Assembly (NCBI RefSeq): GCF_000003815.2
Contig: NC_049980.1
Coordinates: 1,236,121 to 1,268,958 of the forward strand
DNA length: 32,838 nucleotides
Origin: Branchiostoma floridae
Taxonomy: Eukaryota > Chordata > Leptocardii > Amphioxiformes > Branchiostomatidae
Direction: 5' to 3'
Positions 1 to 11,731 of the stretch are shown piece after piece (positions within the stretch are counted from its first letter, which is position 1; every line of letters starts with the position of its first letter). A program made the translations under genes and the position numbers. The notes below the pieces were generated by a model. The model was not told the origin of the DNA. It worked only from the letters and a program-made list of their open reading frames with translations, and did no database searches.

Positions 1-3000
1 TTGGAAGAAAAAATTTGAAACTAGAGGCCAAAATAGGACGAAAAGGGCAAGGAATCGGAAGAAACGGCGGGAATAAGTGGGAAAGTGAACAGGTCTCACC
101 TGGGAACCAGAGAAGATGACCGGCGGAAAAAATGGCATCAACAGGTCAGACTGGGATACCGTCACAAGCTGGACACGGAGCGACCAGAAGCGGCTGTGGC
201 GCTTCTGAGGCGACTATGTCAGGGAAAGGCGTGAGAAGATGAAATTGATACATGGTCAGAGATTGGTTGGAACTCAGGAGACAACAAGGCAGTGTCCAGC
301 CATGGAGGGGGAGGGAATCAGCGTAATTGGGAGCAGAGGCGTGTTGGGGATGGTCCATGCCCAAGAGTGCGTGGACAGCATAAACAGGACCAGGCCGGAG
401 CACGGAACCAGTGGAGCGTTAAAATGGGAAGGCAGCAGACAACATCAAAAAGAAAAAACACACAACCACCTGGCAATGATCATAATCTCAGGGAAAAACA
501 GTCATACCAAAAAACAACAAATCCCACTAAATCAAAAGTGTCACGCAACAGAGCGAGACTAGGAAAACTAGCTAAAACCGAACTAGAACACTTTGGACTC
601 TGCCAAAACTGTACAAATTGCAGCAAGAAAAATTGATGGTTGGAATTAATCAAAACTAACGACCAACTGGCGTCACTAATTTCTAGAGTTAGAAGAAAAA
701 AAAACAAACTCAACGAACGGACGCTATCTAGAAAAAACCAGAAGTGAAACGTGAACAAACAACTCTATAGCCGACGCGCTTAAAAACAAAGGTACACTGT
801 AATCTGCCAGGACTAGAGGGAAATGTGATTGACAAGTCAATTAACTAACATCAAAGGCAAGCGTGAGCCGATGAGGGAATGAGCAAATGGTGGAGGCAAT
901 GAGACGAGGCGCTCTGACAGGTGAGGATGATGAAGAGGAAAGATGTCAAGCAAAGGATGGTGAACAGATGCAAGTACAGGAAGCCGTGATGGGAAACACG
1001 GACGATTTATACCCAGGGGTAAGGTGAAGAACCGCACCTGTGATAGCAAGGGTAAGGAAGAATGAGTCAGCGAGAAATGTGGAGAGAGACGGCCAGAAAG
1101 GGCAATGTCAAGTGCGAGAGTAGAGTCATCGCAAACATAGACATGTTTAGGGTATAGGGAGGAAAATATCAAACTTTAGAATGGGAACATGTTTGTGAAG
1201 GCTAATGTCAGTATGAGGGCATCATACGATGGAGGCCTCAAGGACGGTCATCATAGCAAGTCGCCAAGGTCAAAACAGAGATAAAACTTAGGACAAGGTT
1301 TTATGGCAAGGCGCAGAGAGATATGCCATTACTACATGTACATCTCCAAAGAGATGGAGGCTGTGTGACAGCACGAAAGGAGTCCACTTGAAGAAAAGAT
1401 GATTACGTATGTCTATGGTGTCAGGCAGTTGAGTTGCAAACGCCAAACGAAAAGAAAAATGGTTGGTTGGAAAATTTGACGGAAAGAAAGAAGGCAATTT
1501 TGAATTCAATTGGTACAGAGGTGCAATCATTGTCGGGAGACACGGGAGGAGGATGCGACGGAGAATCAGACCTGCAGCATCCATATAGGAGTGCATCCCC
1601 AGATGTGCGCTTAGGTGTCAGGGCAACTCGGACGGATGGTGTGGAACAAACGGGGCCGGAATGAAAATAGGACGGAGGAAGAGGAAGGAAAAGTTGGACC
1701 TAAAACGGATGCTCTCACCATCCCAAGAGAGAAAAAATACCGCCCAAGGTAGACAAAGTGCATAGTCTTGCAAATAAGGTGAAGTCATGGCCGTGATACG
1801 AAGTAAACCAGAAGTTGAAGGATTTGGCGGGAAAGACAAGCAAAGTCAACTCTCAGTGGGCAGAGAGGATTGCCAGAGAGGGCGGCTGTTTGTCACGGAA
1901 GTCGTAGACCTAGGGCGGACATGGATAGCCGCTGGCCAGAAAAGGGGTGATTAATCAGAAGGAGAGGGGCCAAATTTGACAGGGGGGTCAACTGGACTCT
2001 GGAAACAAAGGGCTAGCTGTGACTGTAAGTCTCGGACCAGATGCTGGTCGGCGCCAGGGTAAAGCATGGAGAACACCCCAGACACTAAGGCGTCAACGCT
2101 ACAGCTGGAGATGAAGATCTTAGGTAAGGAGATACCCAGGCCACACCACGGAGATCGTTACGAGTAGAGCAATAAATCAGAACAACACGCTACAAGGAGG
2201 ACACCAAGTATGGCACCAAAAAGGCAGAAACGCTAAGGAATAAACTGCAAGGAACCACCTACAACTAGCGGAGGAGTAAGGAACCAGCAGTCAACAACTT
2301 GTACGATTACTGAGCGGAGATTCAAAATAGACACTGCAATAGTGATCGGAAAATAAAACTTTGGGAAAGTTGGCACTGGAAGTTACTGGGGTGTACAATG
2401 AAGTCAGCGACGGAACTTTAGAGTGCCTGAATCGAACTTACATAGGCAGGGAAAATCAACGCAATACAGGCAAATGCAAAAGCCACGAATTGGACACAAG
2501 AGTTAATATACAGCAAGCAATGCCTCCAACGAACAAATGGGGGGTTCACACAATTACCGTGTCGAAACAGAGAATAGAAGTTGGTTGTATGGCAGCCTGA
2601 GTTAGACTTAGGGCCCTCAGCTATAATCTAGGATAGAAGAGACGAGTAGAGGAAGGAAGCGAGTCGCGGTCTGCAGAGGGGTCCGGGCCAGAACTATTCT
2701 CCAACTTAGAACAAGACACGCGAGAGTAGAATATAACAAATCAGCACGGGAAAACATCACCAAAGGAGTACTAAACTCTCGGCACACATTGATGTGCCAA
2801 TATATCATACATGAATCAGCGCGAACACACAGCAAGACAATTTTCAGAATTCAAACTTAAATGGCAAACTAGGCAGTGTAACAGGCCGGTATCAATGTGC
2901 TAACACAAAAATAAACTTGAAAATCAAACCACCTAACTTACAGTACGAAAATGCTATCGAGCCAAGAATACAACACGTTGTACCAGGACAGGGCGAAAAG

Positions 3001-5040
3001 TCTATTCGGGAACAACCTTTGATGAGAATAAAATTTTTTGAGAAATTTGCAGCCCTAGCTTACTGGGGTGCACTACAAAGTCAGCGAAAGAACCACACAA
3101 ACCTGAAAATAGAAAGTCCTAGACAGTCACAATAATCGGAAAACAAAAACGCACCTGAGCCATAACTTAAGCACACGAGCGAAACGAAAGGGACGAATTT
3201 TGACAGCCAACAAATGCACGGGATTAGAGACACAGATACAGCGATGGAACAGAAAATATTAAGTTGAGTGCGGGACAGTGTGGGTCTACCTTCTCCAAAA
3301 CTCAGGTTAAAACCACAACAGTCAAAGGAAGAGAGTAGGTCCCGGCCCACGAAAGGAAACGGGGAGTGAATTTTCTAGATCTCACAAACTTGGGTACGAA
3401 ACGGGCAATATTACAACAGAAACAAGCAAAGACTCTTTTTTGAAAGAAAACGTGCGAGAAAAAGTAGGGTCATTATTCATAAGTAACTGAACTTAGGGAG
3501 GTTCGAATAATCAGGTCTTGATCAGGTCGACGTTCTCAACACTGGGCACCAAAAAACACAACTTTTAAACGGTCAAAATCACTGGAAATCAAACACACGC
3601 AAAAACTCGAGAAACACAACACTAAAATATTTCGAAACGCTCATAAAAAAACAGCTAAATAACCCAGGAAGAAGTTGGCCGACGAGGATAACTGAAAATA
3701 CAAGATTTTCTCAATCTTAGGAACCACCCATAAGTAACACACAGGAACAAACAAGAACCCCAAGGAAACCCAAGAAAGGAATCAACATATCCAATGCTAA
3801 AAATCAAACTATGATATAACAACACTGCTAGAGCATACGGAGTTTAGCGAAATGTACGGAGAAGATAAACGGACAGGCTGTCAATAATCAACTACCGTGT
3901 AACACACAAAAACTAAAGATTCGGCTTAGCCTACTCCGAACACGTAAACCTTTCCCCTGTACAAAGGACGACAAAAACAGGCGGGATTGGCATACAGTTT
4001 AAAAAATAACAACAAGAATAGGCAGCAGTAGTGTACTTAAAAGAAAAACCCACGGCAGAACATAACAGAACTAAGACGCACACAAACCACTAAAAGTAAA
4101 ACAAGGGCTAGGAGGCAGTTACAACGGATCGAACTGGACGAGTAATATTCCTTACTGTGGCAAGAATAAATTTAAGAACACGACAAGGCAAGTTTTAAGA
4201 AATGGGACGGGGAAAATACGAGATTGAGTAGAAATAAAGAACCAAACTTCTAACAGAACACAAGTTAAGTGTCGACTTGAGAAGGTGGTTAACGACTTGG
4301 TCAAAATCGAAGAAAAACTTAAATTCTCACAGAACTAAATTGTCTAACGTTAACGAGTAGACGTTTATAAAAGGGGGAATCAAGAAGGACAAGGAACCAG
4401 GAGTAAGATCCGATGACCCGGAGATGATTCTTCCCAAGACCCGGGTAGCAGGGCGGGGCCCCATCGATTGGAGTTGGCCGGCAGGAGGGGCCGAACTCAG
4501 GTGGCGACAGGGTGACATTGGCCACTCGGTGAACAATGATAAAATACGAAATCACCGTTTGAATTAGGAGCGACATCGTTATGAGGTCCTTAACTACGTT
4601 AGAAATCATTTGCGGAAAGCGGCAAGATACTTTTGAAACAAACAAGGACGAAAATGCGAATTTGGGAGGAAGAGGACAAGCCGGACTTACACAGGCTCTT
4701 TAGTCATGGTTGGAATCGATGAGTCGTAATTTAGAAAAACTGAGAAAACTAGAGTTTACCGACGGATAAATCGTTAGGGCGAGAATCGAAAGAAGAGATC
4801 AACTAATAAAAGACAGCACCTGCGAGCTCCCGAAAGAGAAGGGACTTAAATTGGGCTGGCGATGGCCACCAGAAGATAAAAATAAAACGGGTAGGGGCGG
4901 AACGGGCGAGCGGGTCGGGGCCCGGGCAACCGAGGGCAACCGGCGGCGGCGAACTTAACAAGCCCCCGACGGACGAACTACAACAATACGTTAGCGACGA
5001 TTAAACCGAGGAACCACCGTACAAGTCGGATAAGAACAAA
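1..5040. other. T-depleted, A-rich anonymous stretch without a supportable gene
   Basis: This 5-kb stretch has strong strand asymmetry: T is rare and A very common on the plus strand. In 3721-3780, for example, I count 31 A and 2 T in 60 bases. The first 2 kb are mainly A/G, while about 3.5-4.1 kb is mainly A/C. Open frames are all short (at most about 114 codons) and low in complexity, and none resembles a known protein on either strand. CpG is not depleted. Asymmetry of this size is known from the sense strand of some retroelements, but I see no reverse transcriptase motif, LTR pair or poly(A) end. The skew fades near 5040. I see no exon with convincing splice sites. Confidence 0.55.
2335..3150. 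repeat. Possible diverged internal duplication
   Basis: Two stretches about 690 bp apart look related: 2343-2430 and 3025-3110 share TTACTGGGGTG followed by AAGTCAGCGA and GAAC at the same spacing, preceded by GAAAATAAAA versus GAGAATAAAA. The TCGGAAAATAAAAC motif at about 2346 also recurs as TCGGAAAACAAAAAC at about 3137. By eye the similarity is around 70% over about 70 bp. It may be an old tandem duplication inside a decayed element, or chance in a skewed sequence. Confidence 0.3.
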
Positions 5041-6050
5041 GGAATGGGGTTCAATAAACGGTGTGGGAACCATTTGTGGCATATAGATTGGTCTTGACCT
5101 AGCTACTGGGAACCACTACTCTAAGAACCAACCCCTGTACTGGGGAAGTACTCTACTACACTCAGATCAAGGACCGAATCTATCTAGTGGTAGGATTCAG
5201 GCTTGTATATTTCTCTCACACACACCATAAACCAAGGCCAAAACATGAGGGTTCACGTTTACATTCCTTTTATTCTGACGCTTGTACGGTGGTTACAAAT
5301 AGTCTCACATAAGAGAATGCACAGTACACATCAATGCAAGAATCACATCACAATACAATGCAAAGCACCTCAATAGTAAATAGTTTCTAAGTATCCCAGG
5401 GACCCCCCAAAACATGAATTTGGACTGTCTAACCGCACATCATTAAGAACCGCCAAGGGCTCACAGCAAAACACTAAGTGCTCACCACAATTTGTCGCCC
5501 GAGGTACAAGTCATGTCGTCGCGCCGCTCAAAGACCCATCGGAAGCCCGGGAAACCCGACCGCCGACCGGCCGCCCCTCAAGGAGGTCGAGATCGGTTGT
5601 TCACAGTCGAAGTCCGAATACCAAAAGCCAAAGATACCCGGGTTTCTTGGGTATATAAAGAGAAACTTTCCATCAGAGAGAGATTTTACATAATGCCAAA
5701 CGGAAACAGCGATTGGTTAGAAGAGCGGCGCCCACGTGGCTTGTTGACAACTTGACGTCACAGAGACGCGCTACCACCCTAACAGTGTGCGGCAGTCACA
5801 GGGAAGATACAATAGTCAATGACGGGGAAGGGCTCTAATAAGGGGTGATTCAGCATTAAGAGTATAGGGCTCTAGTTATCCTCACTACACCTGGTACGTA
5901 TTAACAGGCTCTTAACAATGGAGTTGTTGGATGTAAAATTACGTATGCTGATTGAATATTAGCTTTAATTTCTATCTATTTATTCCTTAAAACATTGTTC
6001 ATTGGGTTTCCAAAGAAGAGAGTTATGTTTTGTTTAGGAGATTTTCCTCT
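5041..6050. other. Intergenic stretch with an isolated TATA-like promoter motif
   Basis: No gene recognised. Positions 5500-5600 are CpG-rich. A good TATA-like motif (GGGTATATAAAGAG) lies at 5649-5662 in a plus-strand context, an ATG follows at 5692, and a CRE-like TGACGTCA occurs at 5754. The overlapping open frame (5492-5755, 87 codons) is Arg/Lys/Pro-rich and matches no family I know. It could be a promoter or an LTR remnant. The evidence is motif-level only. Confidence 0.3.
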
Positions 6051-6055
6051 AAAAT

Positions 6056-6640
6056 GTGATCTGTTGTATACGTCACTTAATGTGCGTCCGACGTCCAACT
6101 TACCGACGACTCGTCCCAAGGCAGAGCAACATCCAAGCTGCCAGGCTACGCATGGGTTGGTGTCAACTGAACAGAACCTTACACAAAATGAACATCAAGA
6201 GCAAACAATGTGTCTGTGGGGCCTCTTCTGAAACAGTCCAACACTACCTACTACATTGCCCCCTGTACTCTGAGCAGCGTAGCAAACTCACCACCACTGT
6301 TGAATGCCTTGCATGACAACGGCCTACTGTTTCACTACTGCTCCACGGCTCACCTGACCATGACCCTGTCATCAATAGACAGCTTTCAGAAGCACTGTGT
6401 GTGTACATGATATCTACCAAAAGATTCTCTTCCAGCCGTGCCACTGTATAGCAAATTTTAGCTAGTCAGGCATAAGTGTTAGCTTTACCTGCTTTTATTG
6501 CAACAACTATTTTATTCTATTACTGTATATACATGTTCATCTTGTATTGTATATTTATATGTCTGTGGCCACGATACCAGCCATGCTGCCTAGTGCTCAC
6601 AGTGTATTGTCTTGTTACAACCTGAATAAAGAATGTGCGT
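6056..6640 (+). pseudogene. 5'-truncated non-LTR retrotransposon (LINE), ORF2 C-terminus plus 3' UTR
   Basis: The frame from about 6060 to 6451 encodes the end of a CR1/L2/Rex-type LINE ORF2. It contains LRMGWCQLNRTLHKM, then a zinc-knuckle-like CVCG-(SSETVQ)-H-(YLLH)-C-P sequence, which is the typical C-x-C-G...ET..H....C ending of these elements. After one in-frame TGA at 6314 the same frame continues with LLHGSPDHDPVINRQLSEAL and ends at a TAG at 6449-6451; this is the usual last motif of such ORFs. The endonuclease and reverse transcriptase regions are absent, so the copy is 5'-truncated, as LINEs usually are. The T-rich 3' UTR runs to an AATAAA near 6625. The exact clade cannot be named from the C-terminus alone. 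Confidence 0.75.
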
Positions 6641-7659
6641 AAAGGTTTCCTGTAATTTTGCACTATACACTCACACTTTCAATAAATGTTTACACGGAAT
6701 GTACACTGAGTTTGATTTATTTATTTGTAGGTGATCAATTTGTTGGCTGCCACTGATTTCACCTCAGACTTGTGGCATTAAGTGCAGGAACTGTTCAGAG
6801 TGACTGAGAGATTTAGCAAAGTTTTTGATCAGGTCAAGACGTCGTCACACTAGAGAAGGTGGTCCGATGTTTGTTCAACTGTTTGAACCTTTATTCATGA
6901 GAAGCTCAAATCAGCCAGCAGGCTGCTTTTTATTGAGGTCACGAGGGAGGTAAGGGTCAGATAAAATATAACAGAGATACAGATTACATTGAGTCGTAAT
7001 AAATCTATCAAGCATCATCGTTACACCTACATGGTATAAAACATACAGTAAGAAGAAAAGCTCAGCTTTCATATTCCGTGTCCGTTCGTTTTGGACATAA
7101 GTTTACTAGCATAAGAACAGGCATCGGTTCGCAAATCCCATTCCAACCACCCCCTGACTCCGACCCAGTAGTATAATCTCCACTGTCACCTGGATTCAAA
7201 AGGTGTCTAAATTCCACCTGGCTTCGGCGCGAAGGCCAGGTGTGGCACCCTGAATACTCGAGGACTGGTCCAATGTAAGACGCAAACTGTGACAAGGTCG
7301 TCGTTGGAATTTTTAAATGGTTTGAAACTTTCTGTTTACGAAAAAGGAACAGGTGCCGACACTCGGATTTACTGCAAATACAGTCGACTTGGGAGTTCCA
7401 TCGTAAGTCGGACTAAAGAAAGACTCCTAAGATCTTCATTACGGACGTATTGTTGCTGTTGTAATTGGGGCGTTGGATACAGAACAGTTCTAAATTGGAT
7501 ATGCAACACACTGTACGTTTCATAGGATTAAGTCGGTGGCGAGCGCGAGACCTGCAGTCCAAGTCGTTCGGGCCCTGTTGGCTATCAGGAGTGCTCCATG
7601 GTATCGTACAATTAATTTCATTACTTCAGATAACCAATTATACACGTGCATTCTTTTGA
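6641..7659. other. Intergenic stretch, nothing recognised
   Basis: No convincing exon, RNA gene or transposon end was found. Short open frames on both strands (for example 7062-7295 minus and 7289-7525 plus) show no family signature. A short sequence at about 6828 (TTGATCAGGTC, followed by GACGTCGTCACACT) resembles one at about 3518 (TTGATCAGGTCGACGTTCTCAACACT). This may mark a dispersed repeat shared with the T-poor region. Confidence 0.4.
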
Positions 7660-7833
7660 CCAATCAAACCATTGGGATTCTTTTAGACTAGACCAATCAT
7701 ATCGACCAGCCCCTGCATTCACCTGTGGGAATCCCCAAGTGTCTCGCCAATCAAACCATTGGGATTCTTTTAGACTAGACCAATCATATCGACCAGCCCC
7801 TGCACTCACCTGTGGAAATTCCCAAGTGTCTCG
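7660..7833. repeat. 87-bp direct tandem duplication carrying CCAAT boxes
   Basis: Two nearly identical 87-bp copies, 7660-7746 and 7747-7833, differ at only a few positions. Each starts with CCAATCAAACCATTGG, a CCAAT box facing an inverted ATTGG, and has a second box in GACCAATCATATCG. The duplicated block thus contains six CCAAT-type cores in 174 bp. CCAAT boxes bind NF-Y and are common in cell-cycle and histone promoters, so this could be a promoter for the locus that starts downstream. No TATA box is placed convincingly after it. A regulatory role is an inference. Confidence 0.6.
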
Positions 7834-8099
7834 CCATTCTGTTCGAGGTGACGGACTCATATACCGCACAGCTTCCCAATAACGTACAGAACAACGCCAC
7901 GTCAGCTGTGTGACATGTCATGTAAGGCATCCTTCTGCCTTATCTATTGCTTTAGATTTTTATTGACGTTTCGACCTAATCGTTATTTCACTTTCTTGCT
8001 TCCAGGATATCAGTTTTGGAGCCATCAAGCCAGGATCAACTGCATGAAGCTATCCAGGGTGGGTCTTATCCTTGATTGTCCGATGCCATCTCCACGGCT

Positions 8100-8715
8100 A
8101 GCTGATATCACAGGAATGCGTACGGAATGTGACAGCGGTCGAGCCCTAGCTACCAGAGGACCTGAAACTAAGTTAAGTTCTTGTGTGTCTTATGGAATGT
8201 AAATTGCCTAGCCTTAGCTTAGCAAACTCATGGTAGATGGTAAGGTGTTGAGTGTGTTTTGTTGACATGCCGAGTGATGATGCTGGTAGAGGTTTATATA
8301 AGGACACTTTGTAACTAGAGGCTCCTCTTGAATTCGGGGCTTTAGCTATTTCTGTGGTGTACAGGCCTGGTGTGTGGCTGATTTTGTTTCTGAAGGTTTC
8401 TGTGACTGTGTCGATAGTCGGGATTGCATTCGGTCAGTTTTGTAAGTTATGTTCTTTAGTAAACAGGGTCTTCCCTGGTTAACTCACCATCTGTTCAATT
8501 TCTGTTTTTATGTCGTGGTCAGTTGTTGTCGGGACTTCCTTGACCATTACATAAGTTGCCTTGTGCCGTTATCTTGGGTCCCGAACCAAGAGAACGACAC
8601 AAGGCCAGAAAGGAAGACAGGTGACTGAAATCATAGTAGTTAATTCCTTTAGAAACACTCTAATTACCGGCGTCGACACAGTCACAGAAACTGAATCAGC
8701 TATGCACTGGGCTTT
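8100..8715 (+). repeat. Left copy of the segment that brackets the 392-bp array
   Basis: Part of this stretch recurs to the right of the array. The clearest match is 8573-8630 with 15151-15206: both read CTTGGGTCCCGAACCAAGAG, then ACGACAC and GGCCAGAAAGGAA. Weaker similarity continues to about 8710 and 15275 (CGACACAGTCA...GAATCAG). Farther left, ACCAGAGGAC...GTTAAGTTCTTGT at 8153-8185 matches GCCAGAGGAC...GTTAAGTTCTTAT at 14938-14969. The order is the same in both copies but the spacing differs. A sequence at about 8100 (CTGATATCACAGGAATGCGTACGG) also reappears at 9500, where it leads into the first partial array unit. No protein family is recognised here. Confidence 0.6.
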
Positions 8716-8916
8716 GTATACCATAGAAACAAAAATTGCTGTCGAAAATTAAACTGAAAGAAACAGCAACATTACTTCCATTTCATCAAAGCGCACTCAA
8801 CATCCTGCCACCCATCATGAGATCATGATTCTTCCAGCTATTTCTATGCATGTTAAACCTATATTTCGTAATTTAATTTTGTCTTTTCTTTTCTTTTATA
8901 CCGAGGATCATTGCAG
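8716..8916. other. Spacer between the left flanking copy and the first diverged array unit
   Basis: An A/T-rich spacer that ends in a long T-rich tract (about 8875-8900) and TTGCAG at 8911-8916. That tract and TTGCAG form a plausible splice acceptor for the exon-like copy that follows. Nothing else is seen. Confidence 0.35.
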
Positions 8917-9026
8917 CGTAGGAAGACATGCCTGGACGTGGGAAAGCTGCGAAGGACTGGTGAAGGAAGTTGCCGAACATGAACGAAAGGGATTTTCCTG
9001 CACATATGACAAGGTTGTATTGTGTG
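8917..9026 (+). pseudogene. Diverged, outlying copy of the array's exon-like module
   Basis: After the acceptor-like TTGCAG, an ATG at 8938 opens a frame reading MPGRGKAAKD and then hits a stop two codons later. Its 3' end, TATGACAAGG-TTGTATTGTGTGAAA, corresponds to the unit end TTTGACAAGG-TATTGTATTGTGTGAAA of the array. It is therefore an early diverged or degraded relative of the array units. The peptide start resembles histone H2A-family tails (including H2A.Z-like GKAxKD) at least as much as H4. Its central part does not align by eye to the array. A different frame is open from 8825 to 9046 but shows no family. Confidence 0.45.
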
Positions 9027-9120
9027 AAAACAGTTTTTATCTATAGAACAACATTCTTTGTCAATAATTGAGTTTTCATTTGTGTTGGCAAGTTTAAGGA
9101 AAGAGGTTTAACCTTCTTGG

Positions 9121-9330
9121 AAGGCCTCGAAAAATTGGGTGAATGTGCACCCATGTGCACCCAAAATTGGAGCGCACCCATTTTTTTCTGTCGGTGCACC
9201 CAAATATTTCCATAGGTTGGCGTAAGATAAGATATCAAAGTATACAGCATATTCTTCACACCTAAGTATGAGAAAGATAGTAAAATGTCTGTCACAACAT
9301 GTTTAGGAATTCGAAGTTAGAATTTGCGTT
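9121..9330. mobile_element. Degraded copy of the GTGCACCC-rich inverted-repeat element
   Basis: This stretch begins GGCCTCGAAA followed by clustered GTGCACCC motifs, then AAGTATACAGCATATTCTTCACACCTAAG and ATAAAATGTCTGTC-like sequence. The same order occurs in the complete copy at 19687-20039. The right terminal inverted repeat is not visible, so this copy appears truncated or decayed. It lies between the outlying module and the main array. Confidence 0.6.
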
Positions 9331-9791
9331 AATCAATATTTTCAATTTAATGCTCCAAAGCTCCAAAGGTAGCATTAGTCCTTCCCGACAAAGGCAAGAT
9401 ATCGTACTTTTTATTTCCAAATCCTACATGCCAAGGGATAGGCGCCGAGTCTTTTGTATTTGTTACAGTGGTAGTAGGGCGGATAATATATGTCTCTTTC
9501 TGATATCACAGTAATGTGTACGGATTGTGACAGTGGTCCTCGCGGAAGGCGTCTTGGTGCCTCCTCTCGTGGGTTTCCTTGGAAGTCTTCATCAGCTTCT
9601 TCAGAAGACATTCCATGACTTAATGTTTAGATGTCTTGATGGACATGGGACCTTTCCCAGACATTTGACAAGGTATTGTATTGTGTGAAAGCTAGCTTTA
9701 AGTGACGATAGCTGTGTTGGTAGCCTTCCTTAAAATAACGGTTCTGTGATCATGCCAATACATCCAGATTTGTATTGTACTGCAGACTGTC

Positions 9792-9797
9792 AATAAA
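9792..9797 (+). terminator. Possible polyadenylation signal AATAAA
   Basis: An AATAAA lies 120 bp after the partial first array unit, in CTGTCAATAAATTCCTTTGCGTTGGCAA. A related but altered sequence (TTGTCAATAATTGAG...TTGGCAA) follows the outlying module at about 9060, so this downstream segment was duplicated with the module. Motif-level evidence only. Confidence 0.25.
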
Positions 9798-11504
9798 TTC
9801 CTTTGCGTTGGCAAATGTAAGCTTACAGTTTAATTTATGGTCTTGTACAATGTTAAGCACAAAGTAGCTTTTTCTCTCACTTCTCTGACTTGTAATTCTT
9901 TTCTATCGCTGGTATGACTTCTATCTGGGCAAAGACGTTTAGTATTTGTTACATCAGTGGTAATGCTTCTGATGCATGTCTGTTTCTTTTATCGTCTTTT
10001 CTACAGCAATGTCTGGACGTGCCAAGGGAAAGGTGGGCAGAGGAGGTGCGTTGTGGGTATCCTTGGAAGTCTTCATCTGCTACTTCAGAAGACATTCCAT
10101 GACTTTTAGATGTCTAGATGGACATAGGACCTTTCCCAGGCAATTGATTAGGTGATATATTGTGTTATATTGTGTAAAAGCCGACTTCTTTAAGTTAGTT
10201 TTCCTTCTTTTACTTATCGGACTTAAATTGGGCACAACCATTCAGCCTATGTTTTTACAGCAGTGGTAAGGCAGCTGATGTATGTCTGTCTCCTTTATCG
10301 TCTTTTCTACAGCAATGTCTGGACATGCCAAGGGAAAGGTGGGCAGAGGAGGTGCCAGTCACTACATCCACGAAGGCGCTTCACAACATCCGGAGAGACA
10401 GTGGTCCTGGCGGACAGGAAGGCGTCTTGGTGCCTCCTCTCGTTGTGGGTATCCTTGGAAGTCTTCATCAGCTTCTTCAGAAGACATTCCATGACTTTTA
10501 GATGTCTAGATGGACATCTAGGACCTTTCCCAGACATTTGACAAGGTATTGTATTGTGTGTAAGCCGACTTCCACTTTTCTGACTTCTTGAAGTAAATTT
10601 TTCTTCTTTACCTTATCCCGCTTACATTGGGCACAACCATTCAGCCTATGTTTTTACAGCACGGATAAGGTGGCTGATGCATGTTTGTTTCTTTTATCGT
10701 CTTTTCTTCAGCAATGTCTAGACGTGCAAAGGGAAAGGTATACGTAGGCAGAGGAGGTGCCAGGCGTCACAGTCACAAAGGCGCTTCACAACATCCGGAG
10801 AGACAGTGGTCCTGGCGGAAGTCGTCTTGGTGCCTCCTCTCGTTGTGGGTATTCTTGGAAGTCTTCATCAGCTTCTTCAGAAGACATTCCATGACTTTTA
10901 GATGTCTAGATGGACATAGGACCTTTCCCAGACATTTGATAAGGTATTGTATTGTGTGAAAGCCGACTTTCACTTTTCTGACTGCTTTAAGTTAGTTTTC
11001 CTTCTTTCACTCATCTCACTTAAATTGGGCACAACCATTCCGTCTATGTTTTTACAGCAGTGGTTGAGGTAACTGATGCATGTCTGTCTCCTTGATCGTC
11101 TTTTCTACAGCAATGTCTGGACGTGCCAAGGGAAAGGTGGGCAGGGGAGGTGCCAGGCGTCACAGTCACAGAGGCGCTTCACAGCATCCGGACAGTGGTC
11201 CTGGCGGAAAGGAAGGCGTCTTGGTGCCTTCTCTCGTTGTGGGTATCCTTGGAAGTCTTCATCAGCTTCTTCAGAAGACATTCCATGACTTGTAGATGTC
11301 TAGATGGACATAGGACCTTTCCCAGACATTTGACAAGGTATTGTTCTGTTTGAAAGCTGACTTTCACTTTTCTGACTTCTTTAAGTTAGTTTTCCTTCTT
11401 TCACTCATCTCACTTAAATTGGGAACAACCATTCCGTCTATGTTTTTACAGCAGTGGTTGAGGTAACTGATGCATGTCTGTCTCTTTTATCGTCTTTTCT
11501 ACAG

Positions 11505-11731
11505 CAATGTCTGGACGTGCCAAGGGAAAGGTGGGCAGAGGAGGTGCCAGGCGTCACAGTCACAGAGGCGCTTCACAGCATCCGGACAGTGGTCCTGGCG
11601 GAAAGGAAGGCGTCTTGGTGCCTCCTCTCGTTGTGGGTATCCTTGGAAGTCTTCATCAGCTTCTTCAGAAGACATTCCATGATTTGTAGATGTCTAGATG
11701 GACATAGGACCTTTCCCAGACATTTGACAAG
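11505..11731 (+). other. Representative exon-like module, A-type (unit with ATG at 11507)
   Basis: The module is bounded by TTTTCTACAG on the left and AAG-GTATTG on the right, 227 bp. From the ATG a 60-codon frame runs MSGRAKGKVGRGG...GPGGKEGVLVPPLVVGIL...QKTFHDL and stops inside the module. A frame one base earlier is open through the acceptor and the whole module. A-type units (ATG at 11113, 11507, 12294, 13484) share the upstream intron words GCAGTGGTTGAGG/TTAAGGTAACTGATGCA and CATCCGGACAGTGG. The 227-bp length is not a multiple of three and differs from the 229-bp B-type module, so interchangeable coding exons of one protein would not keep frame. Confidence 0.45.

Noticed and set aside
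4319-4645. Minus-strand open frames in a GC-rich patch
   Set aside because: Two overlapping frames (108 and 69 codons) without any recognised motif, in a region of skewed composition. Not supportable as genes.
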